Shown here: positions 1 to 9,738 of the stretch, piece by piece
Position numbering within the stretch: the first letter of the stretch is position 1
How the letters are laid out: each line of letters starts with the position of its first letter
Assembly (NCBI GenBank): GCA_964649675.1
Contig: CAZYPX010000001.1
Location: 12,266-76,265, forward strand
Length of the DNA stretch: 64,000 nucleotides
Reading direction: 5' to 3'
Source of the DNA: CAZVCG01 sp964649675
GTDB lineage: Bacteria > Pseudomonadota > Alphaproteobacteria > UBA9219
Made by a program: the position numbers and the translations under genes
Notes under the pieces: model-generated
The model's input: only the letters and a program-made list of their open reading frames with translations
The model's database searches: none
Told to the model about the DNA's origin: nothing

Positions 1-233
1 GGGGACCGTTTCTCCATTAGCGGACGTTGTGCACTAATCTCGGCGACCAGTTGTTGAACCAATGCGGCATCGGAATCGAGAGGGATAACCGTGGCCTTAC
101 TGCGCTGCTGTTTTTCACGGCACTCAGCCGGATAAGTCTTGAAAATCCAATCCGCGATTTGCCGCGCGGTGAATTTTTCGTCCGGATGAGACTGCAGGAA
201 TTCCAGAACAGTTTTCGACAGGTTCAGCAGCAT
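1..233 (-). CDS. HrgA/COG2958-like protein, N-terminal part (runs off left edge)
   Basis: An open frame without a stop runs off the left edge. It starts at an ATG with a strong ribosome site (AAGGAAGGA) just upstream. The visible 77 residues begin MLLNLSKTVLEFLQSHPDE and continue through KFTARQIADWIFKTYP and RSKATVIPLD. This pattern fits the N-terminal winged-helix region of HrgA/COG2958-type proteins, which are often found beside restriction systems. Only the N-terminus is visible, so any nuclease domain further left cannot be judged. It is divergent from the lysis cassette. The family call comes from remembered pattern and is moderately sure; the reading frame itself is convincing. Confidence 0.6.
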   Translation of the reverse strand, partial: MLLNLSKTVLEFLQSHPDEKFTARQIADWIFKTYPAECREKQQRSKATVIPLDSDAALVQQLVAEISAQRPLMEKRS

Positions 234-344
234 GAGTCCTTCCTTGTTAGGACGCGATAATAAGCAATTTGCCTAAAACCACAATCAGGAAGCGCAAAGC
301 CTGACTTTTTCAGGATTTTCAACACACAGCCACAGGAGAACGAC

Positions 345-1016
345 ATGACTACCCATAAAACGGGGCTGACGCCGCGCGGCATACGCAACAACAACCCAGG
401 CAACCTCCGCAAAACGAATGACAAATGGCAAGGGCTGACGGATCCGCAGACAGACGCGGTTTTTTGCACGTTCAAAAGCCCAATTTATGGGATCCGTGCG
501 CTAGCGCGAACGCTGATCGCCTATCAGGACGATCACAATCTTCGCACGATACGGCAGATCATAAGCCGCTGGGCACCGACCTTGGAAAACGACACGGTCG
601 CCTATATCAAGGCTGTCGTTGAAACCACCGGATTCACGCCAGATCAAACTCTCGACATGCATACCTATAATCATCTGAAGCCGCTGGTTCAGGCGATCAT
701 CAAACACGAAAACGGTCAACAGCCCTACACAGCCACACAGATCGACAAAGCCTTGGTGCTGGCGGGTGTGGAGCCTCCGGCCAAGAACCTCCAACACACG
801 CGCACCGTAAAGGGCGGACAGGCCGCTACGGCGGCAACCGTGGGTCTTGGTGCGCTGGAATCCATCCGTGACAGCCTCGACCCGGCACGCGACACGCTGC
901 AAACGCTTGTTCCTTACCTCGACATCGCCAAATGGCTTCTGTTGGTAATCACGTTGCTCGGCGTTGGCGTCATGCTCTGGGCGCGGATTGACGATTACAG
1001 GAAAGGACTGCGCTGA
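345..1016 (+). CDS. phage endolysin-like / structural P5-like protein with C-terminal membrane anchor
   Basis: The 223-residue product opens with the GIRNNNPGNLR signature (about residues 12-22) seen in phage-encoded peptidoglycan-degrading or structural P5-like proteins. A globular domain to about residue 140 follows. The C-terminus has one hydrophobic helix (WLLLVITLLGVGVML, about 198-212) and a basic tail, so the protein is probably anchored in the inner membrane. The start has a good ribosome site (AGGAGA). The stop overlaps the ATG of the next gene (TGATG), and two spanin-like genes follow, which supports a role in phage lysis. No other phage gene is visible, so it is probably a prophage remnant or a captured lysis module. 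Confidence 0.7.
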   Translation: MTTHKTGLTPRGIRNNNPGNLRKTNDKWQGLTDPQTDAVFCTFKSPIYGIRALARTLIAYQDDHNLRTIRQIISRWAPTLENDTVAYIKAVVETTGFTPDQTLDMHTYNHLKPLVQAIIKHENGQQPYTATQIDKALVLAGVEPPAKNLQHTRTVKGGQAATAATVGLGALESIRDSLDPARDTLQTLVPYLDIAKWLLLVITLLGVGVMLWARIDDYRKGLR

Positions 1017-1255
1017 TGTGGACGCTTTTATCTGGCTGGCTAACCAGCAACGTCCTGAAACTGATCGGCTGGAGCACAGTAGCTTTATCCGTCCTCGCCG
1101 TCCTATTCGGCGCACGCCAATCCGGCAAAAACGCCGAGCGCTATGACCAACTCAAGAAAATCGTGGAGATCAAAGATGCGCAATTACGTGCAACGCTTTC
1201 TGCCCCTAGTACTCGCGCTGAGCTTGTTGAATGCCTGCGGGACGGGGATTTCTAG
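1016..1255 (+). CDS. Rz-like inner-membrane spanin
   Basis: This 79-residue protein has an N-terminal membrane helix (WSTVALSVLAVLFGA, about residues 19-33). A short charged helical stretch follows (KNAERYDQLKKIVEIKDAQ), the normal layout of an i-spanin that spans the periplasm after endolysin action. Its ATG overlaps the stop of the endolysin-like gene. A lipoprotein gene lies embedded out of frame in its 3' half, the classic Rz/Rz1 nesting. The call rests on architecture and position, because spanins have little conserved sequence. Confidence 0.65.
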   Translation: MWTLLSGWLTSNVLKLIGWSTVALSVLAVLFGARQSGKNAERYDQLKKIVEIKDAQLRATLSAPSTRAELVECLRDGDF

Positions 1256-1409
1256 ATCAGCCTGTGTTTGTCCTCCAATCAAGGCGTATAGCAAAGAGAT
1301 TCAGGTTGCTCTAGCGGAAGAGATCAAAGCTGCTCCTTCCGGCGCTGTATTTCCTCAATTTTTAGGTGATTATGCGCTGCTACGAAATCAAATTGGTCTA
1401 TGCAAATAA
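1176..1409 (+). CDS. Rz1-like outer-membrane spanin lipoprotein
   Basis: A 77-residue frame begins at the internal ATG (MRNYVQRFLPLVLALSLLNAC). It has a typical lipoprotein signal with lipobox LLNAC, so Cys21 would be the lipidated residue after cleavage. It overlaps the preceding i-spanin gene out of frame by about 80 bases, as Rz1 does with Rz. An in-frame ATG at 1143 exists but would place basic residues before the signal peptide, so 1176 is preferred. Its 3' end overlaps the convergent trlF remnant by 12 bases. Assigned by architecture. Confidence 0.6.
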   Translation: MRNYVQRFLPLVLALSLLNACGTGISRSACVCPPIKAYSKEIQVALAEEIKAAPSGAVFPQFLGDYALLRNQIGLCK

Positions 1410-4202
1410 TCCATTTGCGTTGGGTCTGTACTCGAACTTCACACGCAATCGTTTGGCACGTTCTTTAAAAGCAGCCTCTCCACCTTCTAGAATTTCACAA
1501 ACTTTCCGTCGAATTTCAGGATTTTCCAACCCACCGCTGAAGTACCGAATTTTTGGAAGCTGATTTTGTTGATGCTTTCCACAAGAAGCAATGATTATCT
1601 GGTCTGCATCAGTATTAACAACAAGATTAGCATTATGAGTCACGATAATAATTTGACGACGCTTTCGCGCTGATTTAAACAGAGGAACGAGTTCATCGAA
1701 GATTGATTTTGGATCAAGGTTTTCTTCCGGTTGATCAATAATAAGAGGGCGGTCATCTTCTTTGTCTACCAGTAAATACAATGATAACAACACGATTCCG
1801 CGAGTACCTGGCGATAGCTGCTTTATATCGACCCCTTCATGTTGGATGCCATATTTTACCGTTATGTGGGCTGTCCCATATAGCCAATCCGCAACGTTGT
1901 TTGCCCAGGATCTAAAAGCTGGACGGTCACTTTTTTCAACTTGTGAATGTTCCAGAAGCCCCTGATCATATTTTTCACGGAATAAATTAAGAGCAGACAC
2001 TATTTCATCAGAATTTCCTTTCTCCCATGCCACCTGAAGCTCGTTCTGAACCGCAGTTAAAAGTGCTCCCTTACCCTTAAATGGACCTGCTTTTCGCAAA
2101 TCAAGAAGCGATTCTCCGCGCTCCGACCAAGATTTTATATCAGCCCGACGCTGCACAATAAAAGAAAGCTTACCAACGGTGCCTTCCTGAGCCTGAAGGT
2201 GCTTCATTAGCGGTTGGTAAAGTGCCTTTAATTGATTTTCCTCTTCTTGAATTGCTTCCAGTACAGCTCTGTACGCTTTTTTCCGTTCATCAATGATATC
2301 TTTAATTCGTCCAGAAGCTTTTTCAGCGGCTTCAATGTCGCGTTGCAGCTTAGCTTTCTCGGCCTCATCCTTGGCTATTTTTTGACTTATGCGTGCGTAT
2401 TTTTTTGCGTTTTCGTTATCAACGCCAATGAGCTGCTGCAACCTAGCAAGCTCTGCGCTTAACAATTCAAACGTTTGTTCATTCAAAGGTACTCCGGTAG
2501 GAATTAGCGAGTCCACATGAGAGTTCTGAGCCGAAATCGCAGTTCCCGTAATTGATTTTACCAATAAATCAACTTTCTCGTTTTCACATTTGAGAATGGC
2601 ATCGACATCTCCCGCAAATTGAAAGTGGAATTTGTTCCATTGATCCTCATCGAGAAGAGCCGCAGCATGGGTTGTATGTAGTTTTCTAAATGTTTGCGGA
2701 AACACAGAAGCCTTTATGTTCTTAATTTCTTCCTGTAAGTTTTTGAGAGCTAGTTGCCGTCTTTTCGCGGCTTCGAGTTTCGCACGTACCGAGTCAAGCG
2801 CTAATGCAACTTCTCCATGCTTTGTTGCACGCTCTTCTTTGCCTTTCCCGACAAGCGACTGTCGATCTTTCTTATCGTTTTCTATGGCTCTTTCTTTTTC
2901 TCTCAATTGTTTCTTTAGTGCTGGAAGACTATCTATTTTTTCACGTTCTGAATTAAGCTCATCCGAAAGTGCCGATAAATGTTTTTCATGGTAGTCCCGA
3001 GAGGCCTTTGCTTGCGCTGAGCGTAAATCAAGTAACTCTCGAAAACTTCCTGCACCCATTCGATCTTCTAACTTATGAGCTTGAAAGATAACCCGTTCTA
3101 TCTCTTCCATTAACTTATCTGTCGGCCCTTCTGCGGTACATAAATCTTCAACAAACTGCTGTGAAAGATACTGGACACGAGGAACATCTAGTAACTCTTC
3201 GATTTCAACAAATCGAAGGCCGTTGCTTGTAGACTCTCCCGCGCCCCATACCAGAGTAGCCGTTTCGTCGGTAAATAACTCATTCGCACGATGAATAAAT
3301 GATCTCTCGTTCAACTGCGATAATGCCGAATAGCCACCGACGGCAACAAGATCCGCAAGCGCTGTTTTTCCAGAGCCGCGTGCGCCGATGACCGCTATTA
3401 AACCGGAATTAAGTTGTATGCATGAGGTTTCCAGCCAAGCTGCATCGCTTACGTGAACACTTCGAATAATCTGCGAGGGCGTTCCTCCTGTCGGGCAATT
3501 CTCAGCGATGCAAACGCGTCCATCTGGTTCTATGCACGCTTGCCTAAGTGATTCAAATGTCAAATCACCCTTAATCCATGAATATCTGTTTAAAGCGGGA
3601 TTTGCGACAGCAGCTTGCTCATGAGCATCGCAGCCATGTAAACATGGCTTTCTTCCATCGTACATTTCTTCGAGTTGAACGGTTGATAGCCTTCCTTTCC
3701 CCAACCAAAACTCTCTTTGTTTGGGGTTCGATGAAAATATGATGTGCGATACCCGTTCAATTTCGATTCTGGTTGCAGCAAAAGTAGCATCTTGCTGCAG
3801 TCCTGAGGTTCCATCCGAACCATTACCAGAAACCGCAACGAGAATATTTTGAAGTGCCCATTCGTTCTGCCTGAAAACACCTCTTAGTTGATCTAGGGAG
3901 ATTTTAAATTGATTGGTTCCTGCTGAAAGCGCCTGCTTTTCATCCAAGGTTGCACCGCAGCACGCCCTTCCAAGCAGTATTAGATCCTCGCGTTCACATC
4001 TGTAGGTTTCTTTGCCGTATTCAAAGGAAAAGTTCTTTAAAAAACGTTTGATTTGATCGACATGATCAGGATCGTCAGGTGATACGAGAAAATGAGTGTT
4101 TATAGCTGTCCCGCGAGATGTTCCAACGATTAGCCGAAATTCAATGTTCGGAAAAATTAATCCGACATTTTTTAGACGTCCTGTTGCTTTATATTCCAAC
4201 AC
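1398..4202 (-). pseudogene. TrlF-like ATPase, C-terminal part of a gene broken by a palindromic repeat
   Basis: This is the large 3' piece (up to 934 codons) of a TrlF-family gene. It has an ABC/SMC-like Walker A (GARGSGKT, about residue 273), a long charged coiled-coil middle, and a C-terminal signature with LIIDQPEENLDP and IIIVTHNANLVV. Reading upstream of the GTG at 4202 continues the expected sequence (GYTDYLSLKNYEK) for about 14 codons and then meets a stop inside an inserted repeat. The N-terminal PHP piece lies at 4377-4598. TrlF-type proteins are defence-associated PHP-plus-ATPase proteins. Separate translation of this piece is possible but would lack the PHP metal site. The region is visibly more AT-rich than the core genome. 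Confidence 0.75.
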
Positions 4203-4248
4203 TTTCTCGTAGTTCTTCAGGCTTAAGTAATCTGTATAGCCGAGCTAA

Positions 4249-4381
4249 AATAAAATGATCAAAAGAAGGAAACCAAATGGGATCCCCGCCTTCGCGGGGA
4301 TGACGAGTATGGGATTCATTTCAAAATATAAAACCGTCATCCCCGCGAAGGCGGGGATCCCATTTTTTGAATCATTTTATT
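4249..4381. repeat. palindromic repeat element inserted in trlF (REP/MITE-like)
   Basis: Two perfect 31-base inverted copies (4275-4305 and 4335-4365) flank a 29-base spacer. Each copy is itself a hairpin (ATCCCCGC-CTTC-GCGGGGAT). Further out lies an 11-base inverted repeat (AATAAAATGAT 4249-4259; ATCATTTTATT 4371-4381), and AGCT motifs occur outside that. The element sits exactly where the TrlF reading frame breaks and brings stop codons. GTCATCCCCGCGAAGGCGGG-type palindromes are dispersed repeats in many proteobacteria. The exact ends and any target duplication are uncertain. Confidence 0.8.
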
Positions 4382-4598
4382 CTGGATCAGCTATAATGCC
4401 AAGGGCACGAATTTGAGGATCAGACGATTCAATTTGAGAAAGAAAGGAATTCCACGGATCTTCTCCATTAAATTGATCGTTTAATATTGTTTCAGGCGTA
4501 TGTATGTGGGGATCCCAGCGATGCCAAACTGATCCTTCAGGATTTTTTGTAAAATCTCTCTTTGTATTTGGTTCCTCTGTTTTAGCGGCAATTTGCAT
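4377..4598 (-). pseudogene. TrlF-like protein, N-terminal PHP fragment
   Basis: This 73-codon 5' piece has an ATG preceded by GGGGAGAT. It contains GSVWHRWDPHIHTPET, whose HIH is the first metal-binding motif of the PHP phosphoesterase domain. It ends IRALGIIADPE, where family members continue ALGxTDY. The missing TDY-type sequence resumes at about 4245 on the far side of the palindromic repeat. About 130-170 bases were therefore inserted after the Leu-Gly codons. The fragment alone cannot be functional. Confidence 0.75.
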
Positions 4599-4697
4599 AA
4601 CTATCTCCCCACGATATTCTGTCGTTCCAGATTAAACTCGATAGTTCACGAGCATACTGTTAGGCAATAAAAGACCGACTCGTTTGATAAAGCCGAG

Positions 4698-7196
4698 TTA
4701 ACCCGCTACGTTTCCGCGATATTCCACAACAGTCAGAACGGTATCGTATAAACCAACATCTTCAAGCTCGTGCTTGTTGATACCAGTGTATTCAAGGCTA
4801 GCATCCTCATAGCGTTTAAATTTGTAGACAGCATCATTCATCAATGCGCTGTTGAAAACGCCAAGGCTGACCAGTAGCTCGAAGTCTTTGACGATCAATC
4901 CCGTAACTTTTTTAAACAGGCCGGGTTCAAGCTGAGTGACAACATCTCTTAAGGCTTTCTCGCGGTAATCCGTGAGATACATAAAAACGGGAATACGCGT
5001 GGCAAACTTGATAAGCTTTTCTTGAATTTGCTTGCGAAGGCTTTTGTATTCTCTTTCTTCTTCGCTTAACTGCTTCTTTTCTTTAGCCGTCAGTTCACGC
5101 TCATTGGCTGCTTGTTTGGCCTTTTGGACAGCATCTGATTTGTTAATGATCGTTTCAATATCCTCATTGAGTGTGCGAAACCCTTCAATTCGCATTAATG
5201 CATCCATCGCGTCCTTATTTTTCATCAAGCGGTGCAGAGTGTTGTTGTCCACATTGACCAACAGAGCACTTTCCCAACGCCGTGCCAGCAGCGTGGCTGT
5301 CGTACCACTCATTGCCATATCTAATACACCGGCGGCATTGATTTGCTTCATCGAACTACCGTCGTAAGCCAGTACGGGCAGGAAGTGTATAAACTCCTCA
5401 ACCTTTTTCTCGGGGTTCGCTTCATCAATGTTCAAACGGCAGCTGTAATCTGCGATCTGACGAAGCGCACGATCGGGTGCAAAATCAAAAACGTAACACT
5501 CACGCTTGATGATTTCCTGCTTGTTCGGTGATTTGCTATCAGGGTTTTTGATGACCCACGGCGTCTGTACGCGGAACGCGGCCTGAAAATATGTCTCAGG
5601 ACTTGAGCAATTTCTCAACATGAGAATACCAGTCCAAGGCTTAACCGAGACACCAGTGGTTAACTTACCGCAAGAAAGTGTAATGGTCTTTGAAATTAAA
5701 GGGTTGTCCATTGCATCTTCAACAGGTGGTAATGCCGCAACACCGAGACCTGCCTCAGAACCTGCAGCAACAATAATCTTATAGTCCTGGTAAAATTTGT
5801 TCTGCCGTTGCTTAAGCAAGTTTTTCATCGCATGGCACGATGAGACAGAAGGCAAAAACCAAAAAGTATGAGAAAGCACGTTAAGCAGTCGCGCGTCTGA
5901 AAAAGGCATGGGTGGTTTTTCTGCACCAAGCTTCAAGTTATCGACAGTTGTTTCCAAGAACGCACCACGTATCAAATCCAGCCATTTCTGGACATCGCTT
6001 TCATATTTAAACTTAGCTTTTGAGCCTTCACCGTTCGCTGAAAAAAAGATGTTCAAGTCGAACTGGTTATACTCCCCGCCCATGGCGATCTCACGAATAG
6101 AATCCGGCAACTGGTAGGTTAGCATGACCAAACGTGGCAAAGACTCATAAGGGTTGTTTTCGCCCTTCCATTTTTCCTTGGCGCGCTGCTCATCAGAATA
6201 TGTCCAATTATAAATCTGTTCCTCGATGAACTCACCAGCAGCAATAGCGCGGAAAGGAGTGCCTGAGAGATAAAGGTATGCCGAAGTTGTAATCGGCATA
6301 TTGCTCTCGTCAAAAAATTCCAAGCCTCTACCTTCGGCATCACGTATTTCTCGCTCGTCCTCGGCTTCAAAGAGATCTTTCGCGTTCTCGCGCCACGCGC
6401 CGTAATGATATTCGTCAAAGGCTACGCAATCCCAATTTGTGGTGTGCACCCATTCATTTCTCGCCTTGATGCCACCAGCGGAATTTTTGCCCAAATAGTC
6501 TTGAAATGAGCCAAAGCAAACGATAGGCCTCTTCGGGTCAGCTTCCTCAAAAGAAAGACCGTTCCTGGAAATAAACTGCCAGCCTTTGAAATCGACGTGA
6601 GATTTAAGATCTTCCTCCCAGGCGCTCTGCACAGCGGGCTTAAAGGTCAAAACTAAAATGCGCTTCCATCCCATCTTTTTGGCAAGCTGATAGGTGGCGA
6701 ATGTCTTGCCAAAACGCATTTTCGCGTTCCAAAGGAAGTGTGGCGTCTTCTTAGGATTTTCTTTCCTGAAACTTTTAAAGTAGGCAGCTGTTTTCTCTAC
6801 AGCTTCCTGCTGTTCGGGTCGCATCCCAAAATCCAGCGTCCGGTTCTCCTCATTCTCAATCCCATCACGCACGGCGACGATTGACGCCTTCACGTCTTTC
6901 ACGGAACACTTGAACCATTCGCCATCAGGGTTCTTGAAACCCTTCTTCTTCAAATGGCGATGAATATCGTGATCAGTGAAAGAGCTGCCGTCCTTGCGCA
7001 TGGCAGATTCTTCAAGCACGATTTCGTACGGAAGTTTTCCGGGACGAAGCGTCGGGTATTGTTGTGCAACACGACTTTTAACATCCACGCTGGTAAAGCC
7101 AACTTTTAACAACCCGGCATATTGGGGGTTTGTATCACGGTAAGCATAGATTGTTGGCTTAGCCTCTGGCCTTGGCGGAAAGAAAACATCACTCAT
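4698..7196 (-). CDS. GIY-YIG/T5orf172 nuclease fused to SF2 helicase, restriction subunit
   Basis: This protein of about 832 residues has an N-terminal GIY-YIG-like region (about 15-110, TIYAYRDTN...LLKVGFT). An SF2 helicase core follows: motif I variant MRFGKTFATYQ (about 165), DEYHYGAW as motif II, SGTPFR as motif III, and a late AAFRVQTPW as motif VI. The C-terminal third is charged and helical. The ATG at 7196 is chosen because AGGGG lies 9 bases upstream; the ATG at 7205 abuts it. It overlaps the upstream methyltransferase by 8 bases. I infer it is the translocating and cleaving subunit of a restriction system. No separate specificity subunit is visible. Confidence 0.75.
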   Translation of the reverse strand: MSDVFFPPRPEAKPTIYAYRDTNPQYAGLLKVGFTSVDVKSRVAQQYPTLRPGKLPYEIVLEESAMRKDGSSFTDHDIHRHLKKKGFKNPDGEWFKCSVKDVKASIVAVRDGIENEENRTLDFGMRPEQQEAVEKTAAYFKSFRKENPKKTPHFLWNAKMRFGKTFATYQLAKKMGWKRILVLTFKPAVQSAWEEDLKSHVDFKGWQFISRNGLSFEEADPKRPIVCFGSFQDYLGKNSAGGIKARNEWVHTTNWDCVAFDEYHYGAWRENAKDLFEAEDEREIRDAEGRGLEFFDESNMPITTSAYLYLSGTPFRAIAAGEFIEEQIYNWTYSDEQRAKEKWKGENNPYESLPRLVMLTYQLPDSIREIAMGGEYNQFDLNIFFSANGEGSKAKFKYESDVQKWLDLIRGAFLETTVDNLKLGAEKPPMPFSDARLLNVLSHTFWFLPSVSSCHAMKNLLKQRQNKFYQDYKIIVAAGSEAGLGVAALPPVEDAMDNPLISKTITLSCGKLTTGVSVKPWTGILMLRNCSSPETYFQAAFRVQTPWVIKNPDSKSPNKQEIIKRECYVFDFAPDRALRQIADYSCRLNIDEANPEKKVEEFIHFLPVLAYDGSSMKQINAAGVLDMAMSGTTATLLARRWESALLVNVDNNTLHRLMKNKDAMDALMRIEGFRTLNEDIETIINKSDAVQKAKQAANERELTAKEKKQLSEEEREYKSLRKQIQEKLIKFATRIPVFMYLTDYREKALRDVVTQLEPGLFKKVTGLIVKDFELLVSLGVFNSALMNDAVYKFKRYEDASLEYTGINKHELEDVGLYDTVLTVVEYRGNVAG

Positions 7197-8757
7197 CCGT
7201 GACATCCCCTATCAAATCACTATCCATTGGACGAACCATTGATTCAATAAATGCGATGTCCTTCTTGTCCAAAGCATATTTCTTGTACAACTTCTCGTCC
7301 GTCCACTCCTTGGAAAAATCCTGCATAGGCACGAAGGTATAGACCCTACGGGTAGTATCCTGAGATGGCTTGTGCAGGAGAATTAGTAGCCGTGTAAGGC
7401 GGCATGATAGGTAGGATAACACGCTCTCAGCTTGTTTTTGGGATTCTAGCGGCCCAATACATAAATATGTTTCAGAAGAGATCGTACCCGGCTCACCAAT
7501 AAAAGGGGTGCTTATGATCTTATGTGGGTAGGTATCTTTGTTGCCAGTCCCTGGAGCAGCTCGACCAGTGAAAACTTTCCATTTATCGATGTATTGGGTT
7601 CCGGATGTAATCCTTTCTCTTGGGGTGTAGCCTACGCCCCCGTTCTGATAAACTGTCACATCATTGCTACGTTTGGCTGTTTTACCCTTGAATGTAGTCT
7701 CTAAACCGAACGGCTTCCTAGAACTAACCAAACGATCAAAGCGCTTTGTTTCAGGCAGAGCGAGTGTTTGGGTTTGACCAGTCTCGACAGCGATGACTTT
7801 CTTAAGAATAGAAAGGCCTTCATTGAAACGAATAAAGACATCAGCTCCTTCTTCTCTAAGAGGCCGAACGGTTGTCGAAACCGGCCAATCCTTAAAGTGA
7901 GTGCTTACCTTACAAGGACCTGGATTGTCGCGGTCCCAAAGAAAGTAACAGACGCCTCCTTTGAGGCCGACACCGGGAAAAACATCGGAAGCACTTAGAT
8001 AGTCATCAATAGAACGCAATCGGTTGTCGGAAAGCATCCCGTCTCTGAATTCATCCAGTCCCTTGCCACCAGAAAACCATCTGGAAGGAATAATCATGCT
8101 CAAATATCGCGGATTTAATTTTTTAGCTTGTTCAACAAATTTATCGTAAATGGGTGCAGCGCTAGTTCCGAAGCCAGAGTCACTCAACTGGTAGGGCGGG
8201 TTTCCTACAATGACGTCAAATCTCATGTTGAATATCCTTTCCGGCTCGTTGGTATGTATAAATTCATAGGCATGTGTTTCTAGTCCTTCTTCGCGCGAAT
8301 AATTCTCTTGGCTTGCTCCACAGAACTCGCATTTTCCATTTTTCCAAGCATGTTCGGTGTGCACGTAGCGAATGTTTCCCGCCTCCCGCTTAAACGCATT
8401 TGTGACAGAATAGTCTCCGTTAGCTTTTTTCGAACAGTACACCGAACGTCGCGATAAAAGGGATGTCATCTCAGTGATGGAAATCCCGTAAAGCTGTTTT
8501 CCGTAGATATGGTCAATGCGCTTTTGCAAATCTGGAATTTCCTTTTCAAGTCCTTTCAAAAGGCGCTTCGCTATTTCTCTCAGGAACACACCAGATTTGC
8601 ACACAGGGTCAAGAAAAGTCGCGTTTTTGTCCTGCCAAATCGTTTCAGGCAAAAGGTTAAGAACAAGATTTGCGACTAGGGGCGGCGTAAAAACCTCGTC
8701 GTTGCTCAAGTTGGCAAGACAGCTCAAAACATCCGGATTGTAGTTGATCTTAAGCAT
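7189..8757 (-). CDS. Eco57I-like N6-adenine DNA methyltransferase
   Basis: This 522-residue protein has the SAM-binding motif I in the variant DPVCKSGVFL (about residue 47) and the catalytic NPPY motif (GNPPYQLSDSGFG, about 185). A large C-terminal region probably reads the target sequence. The Cys pair in KCEFCGASQ with nearby His could bind a metal. It overlaps both neighbours by 8 bases, so it is translationally coupled. The domain pattern is that of the Eco57I/type IIG methylase family. The helicase next door suggests it works as the modification and recognition part of a complex. Confidence 0.8.
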   Translation of the reverse strand: MLKINYNPDVLSCLANLSNDEVFTPPLVANLVLNLLPETIWQDKNATFLDPVCKSGVFLREIAKRLLKGLEKEIPDLQKRIDHIYGKQLYGISITEMTSLLSRRSVYCSKKANGDYSVTNAFKREAGNIRYVHTEHAWKNGKCEFCGASQENYSREEGLETHAYEFIHTNEPERIFNMRFDVIVGNPPYQLSDSGFGTSAAPIYDKFVEQAKKLNPRYLSMIIPSRWFSGGKGLDEFRDGMLSDNRLRSIDDYLSASDVFPGVGLKGGVCYFLWDRDNPGPCKVSTHFKDWPVSTTVRPLREEGADVFIRFNEGLSILKKVIAVETGQTQTLALPETKRFDRLVSSRKPFGLETTFKGKTAKRSNDVTVYQNGGVGYTPRERITSGTQYIDKWKVFTGRAAPGTGNKDTYPHKIISTPFIGEPGTISSETYLCIGPLESQKQAESVLSYLSCRLTRLLILLHKPSQDTTRRVYTFVPMQDFSKEWTDEKLYKKYALDKKDIAFIESMVRPMDSDLIGDVTDE

Positions 8758-9406
8758 TGTCGCTCAACTTCAAAAAATGCATCAGCGGAAATTCTCTGAC
8801 AGGCTTCGGGATGATTGCTGGTTCGTTTAAATCGGAAAAAAGAGTCATTTCGCCCATTGGCTGGTAATCCAGCAAATGAGCTAAAGAATAGTCCCGGCGC
8901 TTGATCATGCTTCCATTGACCGCAGACCATTCAGCAAAAATGATGGGTTCTTGCTTGCCACAAACCGTTTTCATAGTCAGCGCATCGCCCCACAGTATGT
9001 TTTTGCTAAAAATGAATTTGACCGACTGGCGACAGGCCTCGTTGCATTCTTTGCTATAAAGAGACGTATACCGGTCATCAAAAAGATCGAAAAGTCTCTG
9101 ACGACATTGAAAGACGTTATCCTCCAGAATGTCTACGCCGTAGATTGAAGAGACTGCTAAAACAGCGTATCTTTCGTATTCGAGTTTGCTTTTCTTATAG
9201 CGGCTCTCTACGATGGCCAACTTGCGCCGCAAAACCTCGATGAGAAAATTTCCCGTTCCGCAGGCAGGTTCCAAGAAGCGGGATTCGATCCTATCGGTTT
9301 CCTGCCTAACGAGATTAAGCATCGCATTTACTTCCCTTTCAGGAGTAAACACCTCTCCGTGATCATTCACACGTTGTTTTGATTTGATTTGCAAAGCGCT
9401 AAACAT
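8750..9406 (-). CDS. small N6-adenine methyltransferase-like protein
   Basis: About 218 residues from the ATG at 9406 (MFSALQIKSKQRVNDHGEVF), which overlaps the HTH gene stop by 8 bases. A longer in-frame extension would run antiparallel through that HTH gene and is rejected. A HsdM-like start (HGEVFTPEREV) and motif I (FLEPACGTGNFL, about residue 45) are present. The catalytic N/D-P-P-Y motif is not seen, so this protein probably binds SAM but does not methylate alone. It may pair with the next methyltransferase, which has NPPY. Confidence 0.7.
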   Translation of the reverse strand: MFSALQIKSKQRVNDHGEVFTPEREVNAMLNLVRQETDRIESRFLEPACGTGNFLIEVLRRKLAIVESRYKKSKLEYERYAVLAVSSIYGVDILEDNVFQCRQRLFDLFDDRYTSLYSKECNEACRQSVKFIFSKNILWGDALTMKTVCGKQEPIIFAEWSAVNGSMIKRRDYSLAHLLDYQPMGEMTLFSDLNEPAIIPKPVREFPLMHFLKLSDNA

Positions 9407-9605
9407 TTCTTCCCTTCTTTTTGCTGCTGCGCGCCCAGGCGTCAATTTCATCCAATCGAAAGCGCCACGTGCCGCCGACTTTGAAGGCAGGAATTTCGCC
9501 TCGTGTAAGAAGGGTATAGATTGAGCGTTCCGTGACCTTGAGGTAAGCGGCGACTTCCTCAACGGTAAAGACCTCTGGCAAGCGTATCTTTTGCGACTCT
9601 GTCAT
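9399..9605 (-). CDS. excisionase/AlpA-type helix-turn-helix DNA-binding protein
   Basis: A 68-residue protein with the MerR/Xis-like fold pattern LPEVFTVEEVAAYLKVTERS, then IYTLLTRGEIPAFKVGGTWRF and a final LDEIDAWARSS. Such proteins act as excisionases or as small regulators of restriction operons. It is the first gene of the methyltransferase-helicase operon and overlaps the next gene, so I favour a regulator or DNA-targeting role for that cassette. The ATG at 9605 is preferred over a TTG at 9623; neither has a strong ribosome site. Confidence 0.7.
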   Translation of the reverse strand: MTESQKIRLPEVFTVEEVAAYLKVTERSIYTLLTRGEIPAFKVGGTWRFRLDEIDAWARSSKKKGRNV

Positions 9606-9738
9606 AGGGCGTAAAATATTCAAAACTTTTCATTCCTGCAATCCTCCGTTTGACCCCTCCGTGCATGGCGGGGATCTTGTTGGAGGAATTGCTTCAAACG
9701 TGTCAGAAGTCCAGTTCTACGGCCCTTTCTTAAATTGG

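Noticed and set aside
27..260. Plus-strand 77-codon frame at the left edge
   Set aside because: The opposite strand carries the recognisable HrgA-like frame with a strong ribosome site.
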